DNA of 17,589 bases from Anaerolineales bacterium UBA2232. Lineage in GTDB: Bacteria; Chloroflexota; Anaerolineae; UBA2200. The notes beneath the pieces are model-generated. The model did no database searches and was not told the origin of the DNA. It saw nothing but the letters and a program-made list of their open reading frames with translations. Shown piece by piece: positions 7,726-14,680 of this stretch. Position 1 is the stretch's first letter. Each line of letters starts with the position of its first letter. The stretch is from NCBI GenBank assembly GCA_002348045.1, contig DDYO01000151.1, forward strand, positions 258-17,846. The letters are read 5' to 3'. The translations under genes were made by a program, and so were the position numbers.

Positions 7726-8811
7726 CTACAGGCCACCGTACTGAAGGTGAGCGGCGCAGGCTCCCTCGCCTGATACCATACAAGCACCCACCGGGCTCTC
7801 GGGTGAGCACGCCCGGCCGAACAATGGGCACTCAAGGGGCTCGATGGTTCCCCGCAGGACATCACCGCAACGGCAACCGATCGGTTCCTGGCTTGCGCCC
7901 CGCGGCACGTCGAAGCGGCTGGTGGCGTCCCAATCACGGAACTCGGGGCGCAAGGCCAACCCACTGTTGGGCAGGGTACCGAGGCCCCTCCACTCGACCG
8001 ATTCCAGCTGGAAGACGGTGTCCATGAGGTCCCGCGCAACGAGGTTTCCCTTGGCACTGACGCCCCGGGGATAGGCGTTAGAAACGGCAGGTTCGCCACG
8101 CTCAACCATGTCCACCAGACTGGCAATCGCGCGCAGCACATCCAGAGGTTCGAACCCGGCGATGGCGCAGGGAATACCATAGTCTCGAGGCAAGAAGGCC
8201 CAGGCATCAGAGCCGATGATGGTGGTTACGTGACCGGGTCCGATGATGCCTGAAAGTGGAACGTCACCAGCATCGAGGATCGCACGAGTCGCCGGCGGTG
8301 TGAGCTTGTGCAGGCAGAGTACGGTCAAGTTGTGCACGCTTTCCGCGCGCGCTCGCAGCAGCACCGAGGCAATGGAAGGTGCGGTAGTCTCGAACCCGAT
8401 GCCCAAGAACACGACGTGACGCTGTGGATTCCGATGAGCAAGTTGCAGGGCGTCCAGGGCGGAGTAGAGAATGCGCACATCGGCACCATCTGCTTTGGCC
8501 GTCTGCAGGCTTCCTAGGCTGCCGGGCACGCGCACCATGTCCCCGAAGGTGCCCAGGATTACCCCTGGCAGGTGGGCGACGGCAACCGCGCGGTCCACGT
8601 CAGCGGTGGCCGTCACGCACACGGGGCATCCTGGCCCAGACAGAAGGCGCACATGAGGGGGCAAGAGCTGTCTCAATCCCATGCGGAGGATGGCGTGGGT
8701 ATGCCCCCCACAGAACTCCATGAACCGAACGGGATGATGTGAGTGGTGGTGGATCCAATCGACCGCGTTGGCGATCCGGGCAGGGTCCCGGTACTCCTCA
8801 GCGTACTTCAC
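7726..8811 (-). CDS. hypD: Hydrogenase maturation protein HypD
   Basis: HypD and HypC form the scaffold on which the Fe(CN)2CO group is built. The 361 residues carry FMEFCGGHTH (C34), GPGCPVCVT (C62, C65), GFETTAPS, GPGHV, and a C-terminal cluster of cysteines (C313, C315, C328, C335, C344, C352) with PVGACMVSGEGACAAHLQY, from which the [4Fe-4S] ligands come. The start is a GTG at 8811 that overlaps the end of hypC by 14 bases, suggesting coupled translation and near-equal amounts of the two partners. No other in-frame start fits the family length better. Confidence 0.96.
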   Translation of the reverse strand: MKYAEEYRDPARIANAVDWIHHHSHHPVRFMEFCGGHTHAILRMGLRQLLPPHVRLLSGPGCPVCVTATADVDRAVAVAHLPGVILGTFGDMVRVPGSLGSLQTAKADGADVRILYSALDALQLAHRNPQRHVVFLGIGFETTAPSIASVLLRARAESVHNLTVLCLHKLTPPATRAILDAGDVPLSGIIGPGHVTTIIGSDAWAFLPRDYGIPCAIAGFEPLDVLRAIASLVDMVERGEPAVSNAYPRGVSAKGNLVARDLMDTVFQLESVEWRGLGTLPNSGLALRPEFRDWDATSRFDVPRGASQEPIGCRCGDVLRGTIEPLECPLFGRACSPESPVGACMVSGEGACAAHLQYGGL

Positions 8812-9052
8812 TGGGCGGCTCTTCCGACACGGCCTGGCCCGTGGCGGCGATTTGATCGAACAGGGCCAGGGTTTCTTGGGCTTCGTCCTCGTCCAGCACC
8901 CCTATGGAGAATCCAGTGTGCAGCAGAACGTACTGGCCGATTCTTACGTCCGGAGTCAGAGCGACGCTCACCCGAAGCCGCACTCCTGATAGGTCCACCT
9001 CGGCATTCTGTCCCTCAACTGCGAGCACTCGCGCAGGAACGGCTAGACACAT
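8798..9052 (-). CDS. hypC: Hydrogenase maturation chaperone HypC
   Basis: A small chaperone that carries the iron group from HypD to the hydrogenase large subunit. I start it at the ATG at 9052, giving 84 residues beginning MCLAVPARV. The cysteine at position 2 is the essential ligand exposed after Met removal, so the longer frame from 9073 would hide the functional N terminus. GGAGG at 9061-9065, 8 bases upstream, supports this start. The start lies 1 base after the hypF stop and the end overlaps hypD. An HypC/HupF-type beta-barrel fits the GQYVLLHTGFSIGVLDEDEA segment. Confidence 0.95.
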   Translation of the reverse strand: MCLAVPARVLAVEGQNAEVDLSGVRLRVSVALTPDVRIGQYVLLHTGFSIGVLDEDEAQETLALFDQIAATGQAVSEEPPSEVR

Positions 9053-9053
9053 C

Positions 9054-11405
9054 TCAGTTTCCTCCCCTCTCACTTCCTATGACCGCCTGCCCGAGTGACA
9101 GCCCTCCATCATTGCACGGCACCTGGTGGTGAACTAGGACCTGGAAGCCGGCTGAGCGCAGCTCACTACGAGCCAGGGAAAGAAGCAACCGGTTCTGAAA
9201 GCAGCCACCCGAAAGGGCTACCCTGTCGAGGCCGCTCTGCGACCTGGCCTCTTGGCACATCTGGGTGATCATGTGGGCAACGGTGGCATGGAATCTGACG
9301 CCGATCTCGCTGGCCGATAGACCTCGTTTGATGTCGGCCACGATGCCAGCCAGAACGTCGTGGAGGCGCACCGTGTGCACACCGTCTATTTGCCGAAAGT
9401 CGAACTGGTATGTTGGTTGTGCCATGGCGCTGGCACCCGCACTGACCATCTCGAGGTCTACCGCCGCCTGCGCCTCATAGGTTATCTCCAGCCTGAGTCC
9501 CAGCAGGGCGCTGACCACGTCGAACAAACGACCGCAGGACGAGGTAAGCGGGGTGTTCACGCCCCGCTGCACCATCTGAGCAATGACGGCAGCCTCTTCG
9601 ACCGGAACGTCTCGCAGTGCGGGCAGGGACGGGACCTCTCCCAGGCTGTGCAGGAGATAGGCAATCGCAGCACGGTATGGTTTACGGGTGGCGGCGTCTC
9701 CGCCCGGAAGCGGCATGTATTCCAAATGGGCAACTCGTTGGAACGCCCGCGCGTCGGCGATGAAGCACTCCCCACCCCAGATGTGGCCATCGGTGCCGTA
9801 TCCGGTGCCGTCCATCGCCACGCCGATCACCGGTCCATCGTGCAACGCACAGTTGTTGTCAGCGAGACAGCTGACGACGTGGGCATGGTGATGTTGTACC
9901 TGGAGCAAAGGCAGGCCTTCGTTCTGTGCCCGGTTCATGGCGTACCGCGTTGTCATATAGTCAGGATGCAAGTCGCATACCAGCGCCTCGGGTGAGGCTC
10001 GGAACAGGCGTTCGTAGAGGGCGATGGTCTCCTCATAGTGGGCCAAGGTTTCCAGATTCTCCATGTCGCCGATGTGTTGGCTGACAAAAGCGTACTGGTC
10101 CCTGGTGAGGCAGAAGGTGCTCTTCAGTTCTGCTCCAGCGGCCAAGATACGGCCAAGTGGAAACGACACCCGAAGCGGCGATGGCGCGTAACCACGGGCG
10201 CGGCGCACCGGCTGCGGTAACCCTTCGATGGGCACGAACCAAACGCTGTCGTCGTAACGCGAGTGGATGTCGCGATTGTGCAAGACAAAGCCGTCGGCAA
10301 GGGGGCCCAACCGTATCATAGCTTCGTCATTCTGTGTGACGATCGGCTCTTCGGAGCAGTTCCCGCTGGTCATGACCAGCGGGCGTCCAGCGGCAGCCAA
10401 GAGGAGGTGGTGCAGGGGCGTGTAGGGAAGCATGACGCCCAGGTAGCGGTTGTCAGGGGCAACGGACTTGACGATGCTGGACCGTGGTAACCAGGGCAGC
10501 AACACGATGGGACTGGCAACCGATTGGAGCAGGTTCTGTTCTTCTGCGTTCACAGAGCAATGCTGCCGGACGAGGTCCAGGTCGGCGATCATCACGGCAA
10601 ATGGCTTGTGCGGACGATGTTTGCGCTCTCGAAGCCTCAGCACAGCACCCTCATTGGTGGCGTCACAAGCCAGGTGAAATCCACCAAGTCCCTTTATTGC
10701 CAGAATCTGCCCGGTCGCCAGTCGCTCAGCAGCCTCGCGGATGATCGCCGAATCATCCAGTTGAGCATCGAGGCTGGCGAGCCCGGAATCCCGTGACTCG
10801 ACCAGGGAAAGGTGAGGGCCGCAATCCGGGCAGGCGTTGGGTTGGGCGTGGAACCGGCGGTCGACGGGATCGTCGTACTCACGCTGGCACGATGGGCACA
10901 TCTGGAAATCGCGCATGGTGGTCAAAGGCCGGTCGTAGGGAATGTCCTCGATGATGGTGAAGCGTGGGCCGCAGTTGGTGCAGTTGGTGAATGGGTAGCC
11001 AAAGCGCCGGTCTTCTGAGTCAAAGATCTCCGCCGTACAGTCGTGACAGGTGGCAACGTCAGGAGAGACGAGCTGGTAGGCGTTGTCCTGAGACAGGCTG
11101 GCAATGATGGCAAAGTCCCGGTGACCCTGCGGTGACGCTGCCGCACAGGCGACGCTCTCAATCCGTGCCAATGGCGGCGCCTTTGACCGGAGGTCCTCGA
11201 TGAACAAGGCCAGAGACGCCGCCGATCCTTCGATGTGAATCTGGACGCCCGCACTTGTGTTGCGAACCCAACCACGCGCACCGTGCCGCTGCGCCAGCTT
11301 GTACACGAACGGCCGGAAGCCTACTCCCTGCACGACACCGGATATCTCTAAGTACCGGGCGACGGGTTCTTCTGCAACTTTTGTTGGTGCTTCTGGAATA
11401 TCCAT
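9054..11405 (-). CDS. hypF: Carbamoyltransferase HypF
   Basis: HypF makes the carbamoyl group for the cyanide ligands from carbamoyl phosphate and ATP and passes it to HypE. Counting from the alternative ATG at 11414, the domains are: acylphosphatase (about 20-107; GVVQGVGFRPFVYKLA), two zinc fingers (CHDC 123-126 with CTNC 145-148; CPSC 173-176 with CPDC 195-198), a YrdC-like domain (about 220-410; KGLGGFHLACD, TSGN), and a Kae1-like domain with HHHAH (508-512), AMDGTGYGTDG and ALSGGCFQN. All catalytic parts are present. I prefer the ATG at 11405 (783 residues), where GGAAGA is 9 bases upstream and overlap with hypB is 58 bases. hypC starts 1 base after its stop. Confidence 0.95.
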   Translation of the reverse strand: MDIPEAPTKVAEEPVARYLEISGVVQGVGFRPFVYKLAQRHGARGWVRNTSAGVQIHIEGSAASLALFIEDLRSKAPPLARIESVACAAASPQGHRDFAIIASLSQDNAYQLVSPDVATCHDCTAEIFDSEDRRFGYPFTNCTNCGPRFTIIEDIPYDRPLTTMRDFQMCPSCQREYDDPVDRRFHAQPNACPDCGPHLSLVESRDSGLASLDAQLDDSAIIREAAERLATGQILAIKGLGGFHLACDATNEGAVLRLRERKHRPHKPFAVMIADLDLVRQHCSVNAEEQNLLQSVASPIVLLPWLPRSSIVKSVAPDNRYLGVMLPYTPLHHLLLAAAGRPLVMTSGNCSEEPIVTQNDEAMIRLGPLADGFVLHNRDIHSRYDDSVWFVPIEGLPQPVRRARGYAPSPLRVSFPLGRILAAGAELKSTFCLTRDQYAFVSQHIGDMENLETLAHYEETIALYERLFRASPEALVCDLHPDYMTTRYAMNRAQNEGLPLLQVQHHHAHVVSCLADNNCALHDGPVIGVAMDGTGYGTDGHIWGGECFIADARAFQRVAHLEYMPLPGGDAATRKPYRAAIAYLLHSLGEVPSLPALRDVPVEEAAVIAQMVQRGVNTPLTSSCGRLFDVVSALLGLRLEITYEAQAAVDLEMVSAGASAMAQPTYQFDFRQIDGVHTVRLHDVLAGIVADIKRGLSASEIGVRFHATVAHMITQMCQEARSQSGLDRVALSGGCFQNRLLLSLARSELRSAGFQVLVHHQVPCNDGGLSLGQAVIGSERGGN
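9061..9065 (-). promoter_or_regulatory. Ribosome binding site of hypC
   Basis: GGAGG on the minus strand, 8 bases before the ATG at 9052, within the end of hypF. It selects the MCLAVPARV start. Confidence 0.75.
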
Positions 11406-12025
11406 TGGGCCCATTCTTCCACGCCCTGGCCAGTTTCACAAGACACTTCGAACAGGGCCGCCCCTGTGTTCATGCCCGACACCAGCTTGCGGAACGCGGC
11501 GATGTCGAATTTGAGATAGGGTAGCAGGTCCACCTTGTTGATGACAATGGCATCGACCGCGGTGAAAATGCCAGGGTACTTGTACGGTTTGTCGTCCCCT
11601 TCTGGGGTACTGGTGACGACCACATTCCAGTCTTCGCCCAGGCGGAACTCTACCGGGCAGATGAGATTGCCCACGTTCTCGACGATGAGCAAGTCCACTT
11701 CACTCAGGGGCAGCTGCTGCAGAGCGCGCTGGATCATCGTCCCGTCCAGATGACACTGCCCGCCAGTATTGATCTGCACGACCGGAACCACCTGGGTTGC
11801 CACTCGGTCCGCATCGATGGAGGAGGCAATGTCACCCTCGATGACACCCACGCGCAGACGGCCACGAAGCGACTCGATGGTGCGTAGGATCAGGCTCGTC
11901 TTTCCAGCGCCCGGAGAGGCCATGATATTCATGACGCTGATACGGTGATCATCCAGCAGTCGCCGATTCTGCGCCGCGATCTGGTCATTGGCACTGAGGA
12001 TTCCCTGCACAATGGGGACCTTCAT
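11348..12025 (-). CDS. hypB: Hydrogenase nickel incorporation GTPase HypB
   Basis: HypB is the GTPase that, with HypA, inserts nickel into the hydrogenase large subunit. The 225 residues include the P-loop ASPGAGKTS (36-44), the metal site C91-H92 in GGQCHLDG and C123 in ENVGNLICPV, and G4 NKVDL (163-167). The N terminus is short, with neither the histidine-rich nickel store nor the CxxCGC nickel motif seen in some homologues, so another source of nickel is likely. AAGGAG at 12035-12040 lies 9 bases before the ATG. The C-terminal 58-67 bases overlap hypF, depending on the hypF start. Confidence 0.96.
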   Translation of the reverse strand: MKVPIVQGILSANDQIAAQNRRLLDDHRISVMNIMASPGAGKTSLILRTIESLRGRLRVGVIEGDIASSIDADRVATQVVPVVQINTGGQCHLDGTMIQRALQQLPLSEVDLLIVENVGNLICPVEFRLGEDWNVVVTSTPEGDDKPYKYPGIFTAVDAIVINKVDLLPYLKFDIAAFRKLVSGMNTGAALFEVSCETGQGVEEWAQWIFQKHQQKLQKNPSPGT

Positions 12026-12046
12026 CGGCCTGTTCTCCTTGCTTGC

Positions 12047-12388
12047 CTACTCTACTTCGATGCTCTCCACCAGGAACTCGCGTCCTGCCAGCACATCGCC
12101 CCCTAGCGCGCCGCACTGGGGGCACATCCAATTCAAGTCCACAGGCTGATAGTCAGAACTACAGCTCCGGCAGCGCAGCCGGGTGGGCACGCGATGGATC
12201 ACCAACCGGGCGCCAGCGGCCAGGGTGGTGGGGCTGATCATGTCGAAATAGAACTGAATCGAATCATCAACCAGGCCCGTAAGCTCTCCGATCACCAGGC
12301 TGATGGTGTTGATTTGCTTTGATCTGGCACGTTCAGCGTGCTGAACGACGATGTCGATGATGTTTTGGGTTACCGAGAGCTCATGCAC
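12047..12388 (-). CDS. hypA: Hydrogenase nickel metallochaperone HypA
   Basis: HypA binds nickel and delivers it with HypB. The 113-residue protein begins MHELSVTQ; the N-terminal amine and H2 form the nickel site. A zinc site is formed by CRSC (C73, C76) and CPQC (C89, C92). The start is a GTG at 12388 with AGGA 6 bases upstream. This start is fixed by the invariant M-H-E. hypB follows after 21 bases. It is the first gene of the hyp operon and sits behind a good promoter candidate. Confidence 0.96.
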   Translation of the reverse strand: MHELSVTQNIIDIVVQHAERARSKQINTISLVIGELTGLVDDSIQFYFDMISPTTLAAGARLVIHRVPTRLRCRSCSSDYQPVDLNWMCPQCGALGGDVLAGREFLVESIEVE

Positions 12389-12487
12389 GGTGCGTCCTAT
12401 CGCGGGTGAGGGCAGCCATCAAACAGGAGGGGCAACCTGGTCAGAGCCATGGCTGTCCTAGCTGGCATGTGGGCCGCATCTGCCCAG

Positions 12488-12516
12488 ATTCTACCACAGC
12501 AGGCGGAATCCAGCAA
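12488..12516 (-). promoter_or_regulatory. Putative sigma70 promoter of the hypABFCDE operon
   Basis: On the minus strand TTGCTG (12511-12516) and TAGAAT (12488-12493) are spaced 17 bases apart, with transcription expected near 12481 and a leader of about 93 bases before hypA. A 10-bp palindrome, AGCCATGGCT, lies in that leader at 12445-12454. The promoter sits in the only sizeable gap between the protease gene and hypA, so hyp genes probably have their own transcript. Confidence 0.55.
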
Positions 12517-12522
12517 CGGGGG

Positions 12523-13077
12523 TCAGCGAGGCGGCAAGGGATTGCTCAACAGCAGCCTGATGATGGATTCGACAGCTGGATTGATGAGCGCCTCTGTGCT
12601 CGTCGACAGCGTTCTGCCAAAGTCAAAGCTCCACCCCCGCAGTGAGATGGCAGTGGATTCTGGCCGGTGACGGCACAGGCTATCCAGGAGGGCCAGGAAA
12701 AAAGGAGGTGTCAGTTGGTGGGCAAAGGGAGAAGATCCTGACGCTGGCGAGACCTGCGCAAGGTGCAAACCCTGGTTATCTGGGTACACGTGGGCGTCAA
12801 CGAAAACGAGCTTGGGATACAGCGCTGCTACGTTGATCAAGTGCGGGACCAGTTGTGGGACAAAGATGGTGTCCATACCCCACCCCAGGGCCTCCAGGCC
12901 CGTGTCATCCTCGCCTAAGGGTGCTCGGCCCAGGCGCTTTCGCAGCTCGTTCACCACATGGTAGGCGATGCCATCGTCGCTGCGGTCCAGGTTGCCAAAA
13001 CCGATTACCAGGGCTGTGGCGGGCCCATCGTTGGCCACAACGGGTTGGGTCATCGGGGAACTACGCCCGGCACTCAC
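12523..13077 (-). CDS. [NiFe]-hydrogenase maturation protease (HycI/HoxW/HupD family)
   Basis: This endopeptidase removes the C-terminal tail of the hydrogenase large subunit after nickel insertion. In its 184 residues, GFGNLDRSDDGIA (26-38) carries the first acidic metal ligand, VFVDAH the second (D94), and FAHQLTP the histidine (H120), matching the family's D/E-D-H triad. The FVPQLVP segment before VFVDA and the later GWSFDFG-LS stretch recall proteases of group 3 type hydrogenases, an impression from memory. The GTG start at 13077 overlaps the mobA stop as GTGA, a coupling arrangement; ATG at 13053 is possible and neither has a strong ribosome site. It travels with mobA-fdhD and not with hyp genes. 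No hydrogenase gene is in the window. Confidence 0.88.
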   Translation of the reverse strand: MSAGRSSPMTQPVVANDGPATALVIGFGNLDRSDDGIAYHVVNELRKRLGRAPLGEDDTGLEALGWGMDTIFVPQLVPHLINVAALYPKLVFVDAHVYPDNQGLHLAQVSPASGSSPFAHQLTPPFFLALLDSLCRHRPESTAISLRGWSFDFGRTLSTSTEALINPAVESIIRLLLSNPLPPR

Positions 13078-13745
13078 AGCATCGGATCCGCTGGGTGATG
13101 CAGCAGGGCCTGTGCGGTTTCCAGGTCCTGAGGCGTATTGATGTTAAAGAAAGAGCGGTTTTCGGGATCGAATAGTTCTAGCTCTGCCTGCTCGACAAAG
13201 CGCACGCGCACCCCGGAGAAGAACGTCACCGGTCGGAACTCTCCCCGCTGCAGGGCTTGTGCGATGGGCCCCGAACAGGCCTTGCTGTAGATGGCATGGA
13301 GGGGCTCTACTTCGTCGGCTACCCTTGGGATGACCACGTCAGCGCAGGGCGCGAGGGAGATCATGTATCGCAACAGCGCCAGGTTGAGCAGCGGCATGTC
13401 ACAGCCAACGAACAGCCCGTGGTGGTGCTGCATCGAGCGCAGTCCAGAGTAGATGCCGCCGAGAACGCCCTGGCCCGATTGAAGGTCAGGGACGATGGGC
13501 ACTCCGAGCGCCGACAGCTTGTCGCCATCGTTGGCGACGATGAGAACTTGGTCGGCCAGGGTCCGCAGATCACGCACGATTCTCTGCAGTAACCACTCGC
13601 CGTTGATCTGCAAGAGGGCTTTGTCCATGCCCAGGCGCCGGCTTCGACCACCCGCGAGCACCACCGCGCTGACCCCGACGGCGGGCTCAGGTCCTGGGCC
13701 TGATGGTCTGCAAGGTTCAGGTGAGAGGGGCTGTCGGTATGTCAT
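13074..13745 (-). CDS. mobA: Molybdenum cofactor guanylyltransferase MobA
   Basis: MobA adds GMP to molybdopterin to make the MGD cofactor that FdhA needs. The 223 residues contain the nucleotide-binding LAGGRSRRLGMDKA (30-43), SGQGVLGGIYSGL, the metal-binding Asp in GCDMPLL (D116), and the C-terminal SFFNINTPQDLE signature. About 24 proline-rich residues precede the domain, longer than usual, but no better start is in frame. The ribosome site is weak. It starts 9 bases after the fdhD stop, and its TGA overlaps the start of the protease gene, so fdhD-mobA-protease form one operon. Confidence 0.94.
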   Translation of the reverse strand: MTYRQPLSPEPCRPSGPGPEPAVGVSAVVLAGGRSRRLGMDKALLQINGEWLLQRIVRDLRTLADQVLIVANDGDKLSALGVPIVPDLQSGQGVLGGIYSGLRSMQHHHGLFVGCDMPLLNLALLRYMISLAPCADVVIPRVADEVEPLHAIYSKACSGPIAQALQRGEFRPVTFFSGVRVRFVEQAELELFDPENRSFFNINTPQDLETAQALLHHPADPML

Positions 13746-13754
13746 CGGCAGGGC

Positions 13755-14492
13755 TCACAGCGTTGCCGGGATGCCGCGTACGCGTTCAGGATGACTGTAC
13801 ACCGTGAACCGATCGCCGCGGGCGAAACAGATTAGGGTGATGCCGCATGCCTCCGCTAGGAGGATACCACTGGTGGTGGCCGCGGCCTTGGAGATGATGA
13901 TGGGGACGCCTGCGTTCGCAACTTTGGCGATCATACCGGCCGGCTGGCGTCCTGTGCAGCCGATCACACATTGGTTGAGGTCGATGCCCGACAGCACAGC
14001 ATGCCCCACAATCTTGTCGATGGTGCTGTGGCGTCCAAGGTCGCTGCTCACCACCAGGACCTCTCGGTCACGCACGAGTGCCGAGCAATGGGCTCCGCCC
14101 GTCTTTTGCCAGACCTCTGAGACGGTCTGCTGAATAACGAAGGAGACTTCAGTGGGGTCAATGACCAGGTCAGATTCGACTCTGGGGGGAATACCTCTTA
14201 CTCCGATGCAACCGGAGGAGCGCAGCTCGTAATCAATCTGGGCGTCGACAGGAGCCGAGACCTCAATGTCATTGCCCGACACACGCACATCCGAGACCGT
14301 TCGGGCCAGGCCTTCGCAGATGACAAAGCCGACACCGAGCTCGCGCAACTGGGCGGGACTGGCGATGATTTGGGCCAGGTGCGTGCCATTGAGCTTGAGA
14401 CGGAAGGTATCCTCGATACAGATCTCGTCCTCGATCGCCGTCGGCGACCCGCGTGTAACCTGGATGGCGGGATAGGGCTCGTGAATGTCCAC
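13755..14492 (-). CDS. fdhD: Formate dehydrogenase accessory sulfurtransferase FdhD
   Basis: FdhD hands sulfur from a cysteine desulfurase to the molybdenum cofactor before it enters formate dehydrogenase, giving the terminal sulfido ligand. The 245 residues show the family motifs ELGVGFVICEGL, TGGAHCSAL, SSDLGRHSTIDKIVG, CTGRQPAGMIAKVA-AGVPI, and SKAAATTSGI. The flexible-loop segment reads SSGCIGV, with C95 as its only cysteine, whereas E. coli FdhD has a C-x-x-C pair there. The start is GTG at 14492 with AGGAG at 14503-14507, 10 bases upstream. A promoter and leader hairpin precede it, so it likely heads the transcript with mobA and the protease gene. Confidence 0.95.
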   Translation of the reverse strand: MDIHEPYPAIQVTRGSPTAIEDEICIEDTFRLKLNGTHLAQIIASPAQLRELGVGFVICEGLARTVSDVRVSGNDIEVSAPVDAQIDYELRSSGCIGVRGIPPRVESDLVIDPTEVSFVIQQTVSEVWQKTGGAHCSALVRDREVLVVSSDLGRHSTIDKIVGHAVLSGIDLNQCVIGCTGRQPAGMIAKVANAGVPIIISKAAATTSGILLAEACGITLICFARGDRFTVYSHPERVRGIPATL

Positions 14493-14527
14493 TTTACGAT
14501 GACTCCTGCCCAGTCAAGTTCCGGACA

Positions 14528-14557
14528 AGAGCTGGCCCGCATGTTTCGGGCAGCTCT
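14528..14557 (-). promoter_or_regulatory. Stem-loop in the fdhD leader
   Basis: In the presumed 5' leader of fdhD, AGAGCT pairs with AGCTCT and, past a single bulged base, GCCCG pairs with CGGGC, closing a 7-base loop. It lies between the promoter and the ribosome site at 14503-14507. It is too small for the known Moco riboswitch. It may protect the mRNA or bind a regulator; function is not shown. Confidence 0.4.
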
Positions 14558-14568
14558 CAACAGGCCGC

Positions 14569-14597
14569 ATTATAGCAGATAGCAGCAATCTCGGTAA
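14569..14597 (-). promoter_or_regulatory. Putative promoter of fdhD-mobA-protease operon
   Basis: A perfect TATAAT lies at 14569-14574 on the minus strand. The -35 region at 17-base spacing reads TTACCG (3 of 6 to consensus) and falls on the edge of the 48-bp palindrome. The weak -35 suggests help from an activator or an extended contact. Confidence 0.5.
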
Positions 14598-14640
14598 GAA
14601 GACGTGTGGCCCTCCCGGGAGGGCCACACGTCTTCTTACC
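14593..14640. terminator. Perfect 48-bp palindrome, probable terminator of the fdhA-membrane protein transcript
   Basis: Two 24-base arms are exact reverse complements with no spacer, centred on CCCGGG (14617/14618). As RNA this gives about a 22-bp stem with a tetraloop. The arm ends contain AAGAAGAC/GTCTTCTT, so each orientation finishes in a pyrimidine-rich CUUCUU, though without a classic U-run after the stem. It lies 40 bases after the stop of the membrane-protein gene and immediately upstream of the fdhD promoter. A bidirectional terminator is the simplest reading; a protein-binding palindrome or cruciform is the alternative. Confidence 0.6.
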
Positions 14641-14680
14641 CGTCTACACTGACGTCTTGGATTGATTGAAGGCCAGCGTG

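Noticed and set aside
14528..14557. Moco or other known riboswitch ahead of fdhD.
   Set aside because: The leader from the predicted start is about 70 bases with one hairpin, too small for the Moco riboswitch fold.
14593..14640. Insertion-sequence remnant, MITE or assembly fold-back.
   Set aside because: No transposase, no target duplication, and coherent gene context on both sides; the length and place fit a terminator better, though reads should be inspected.
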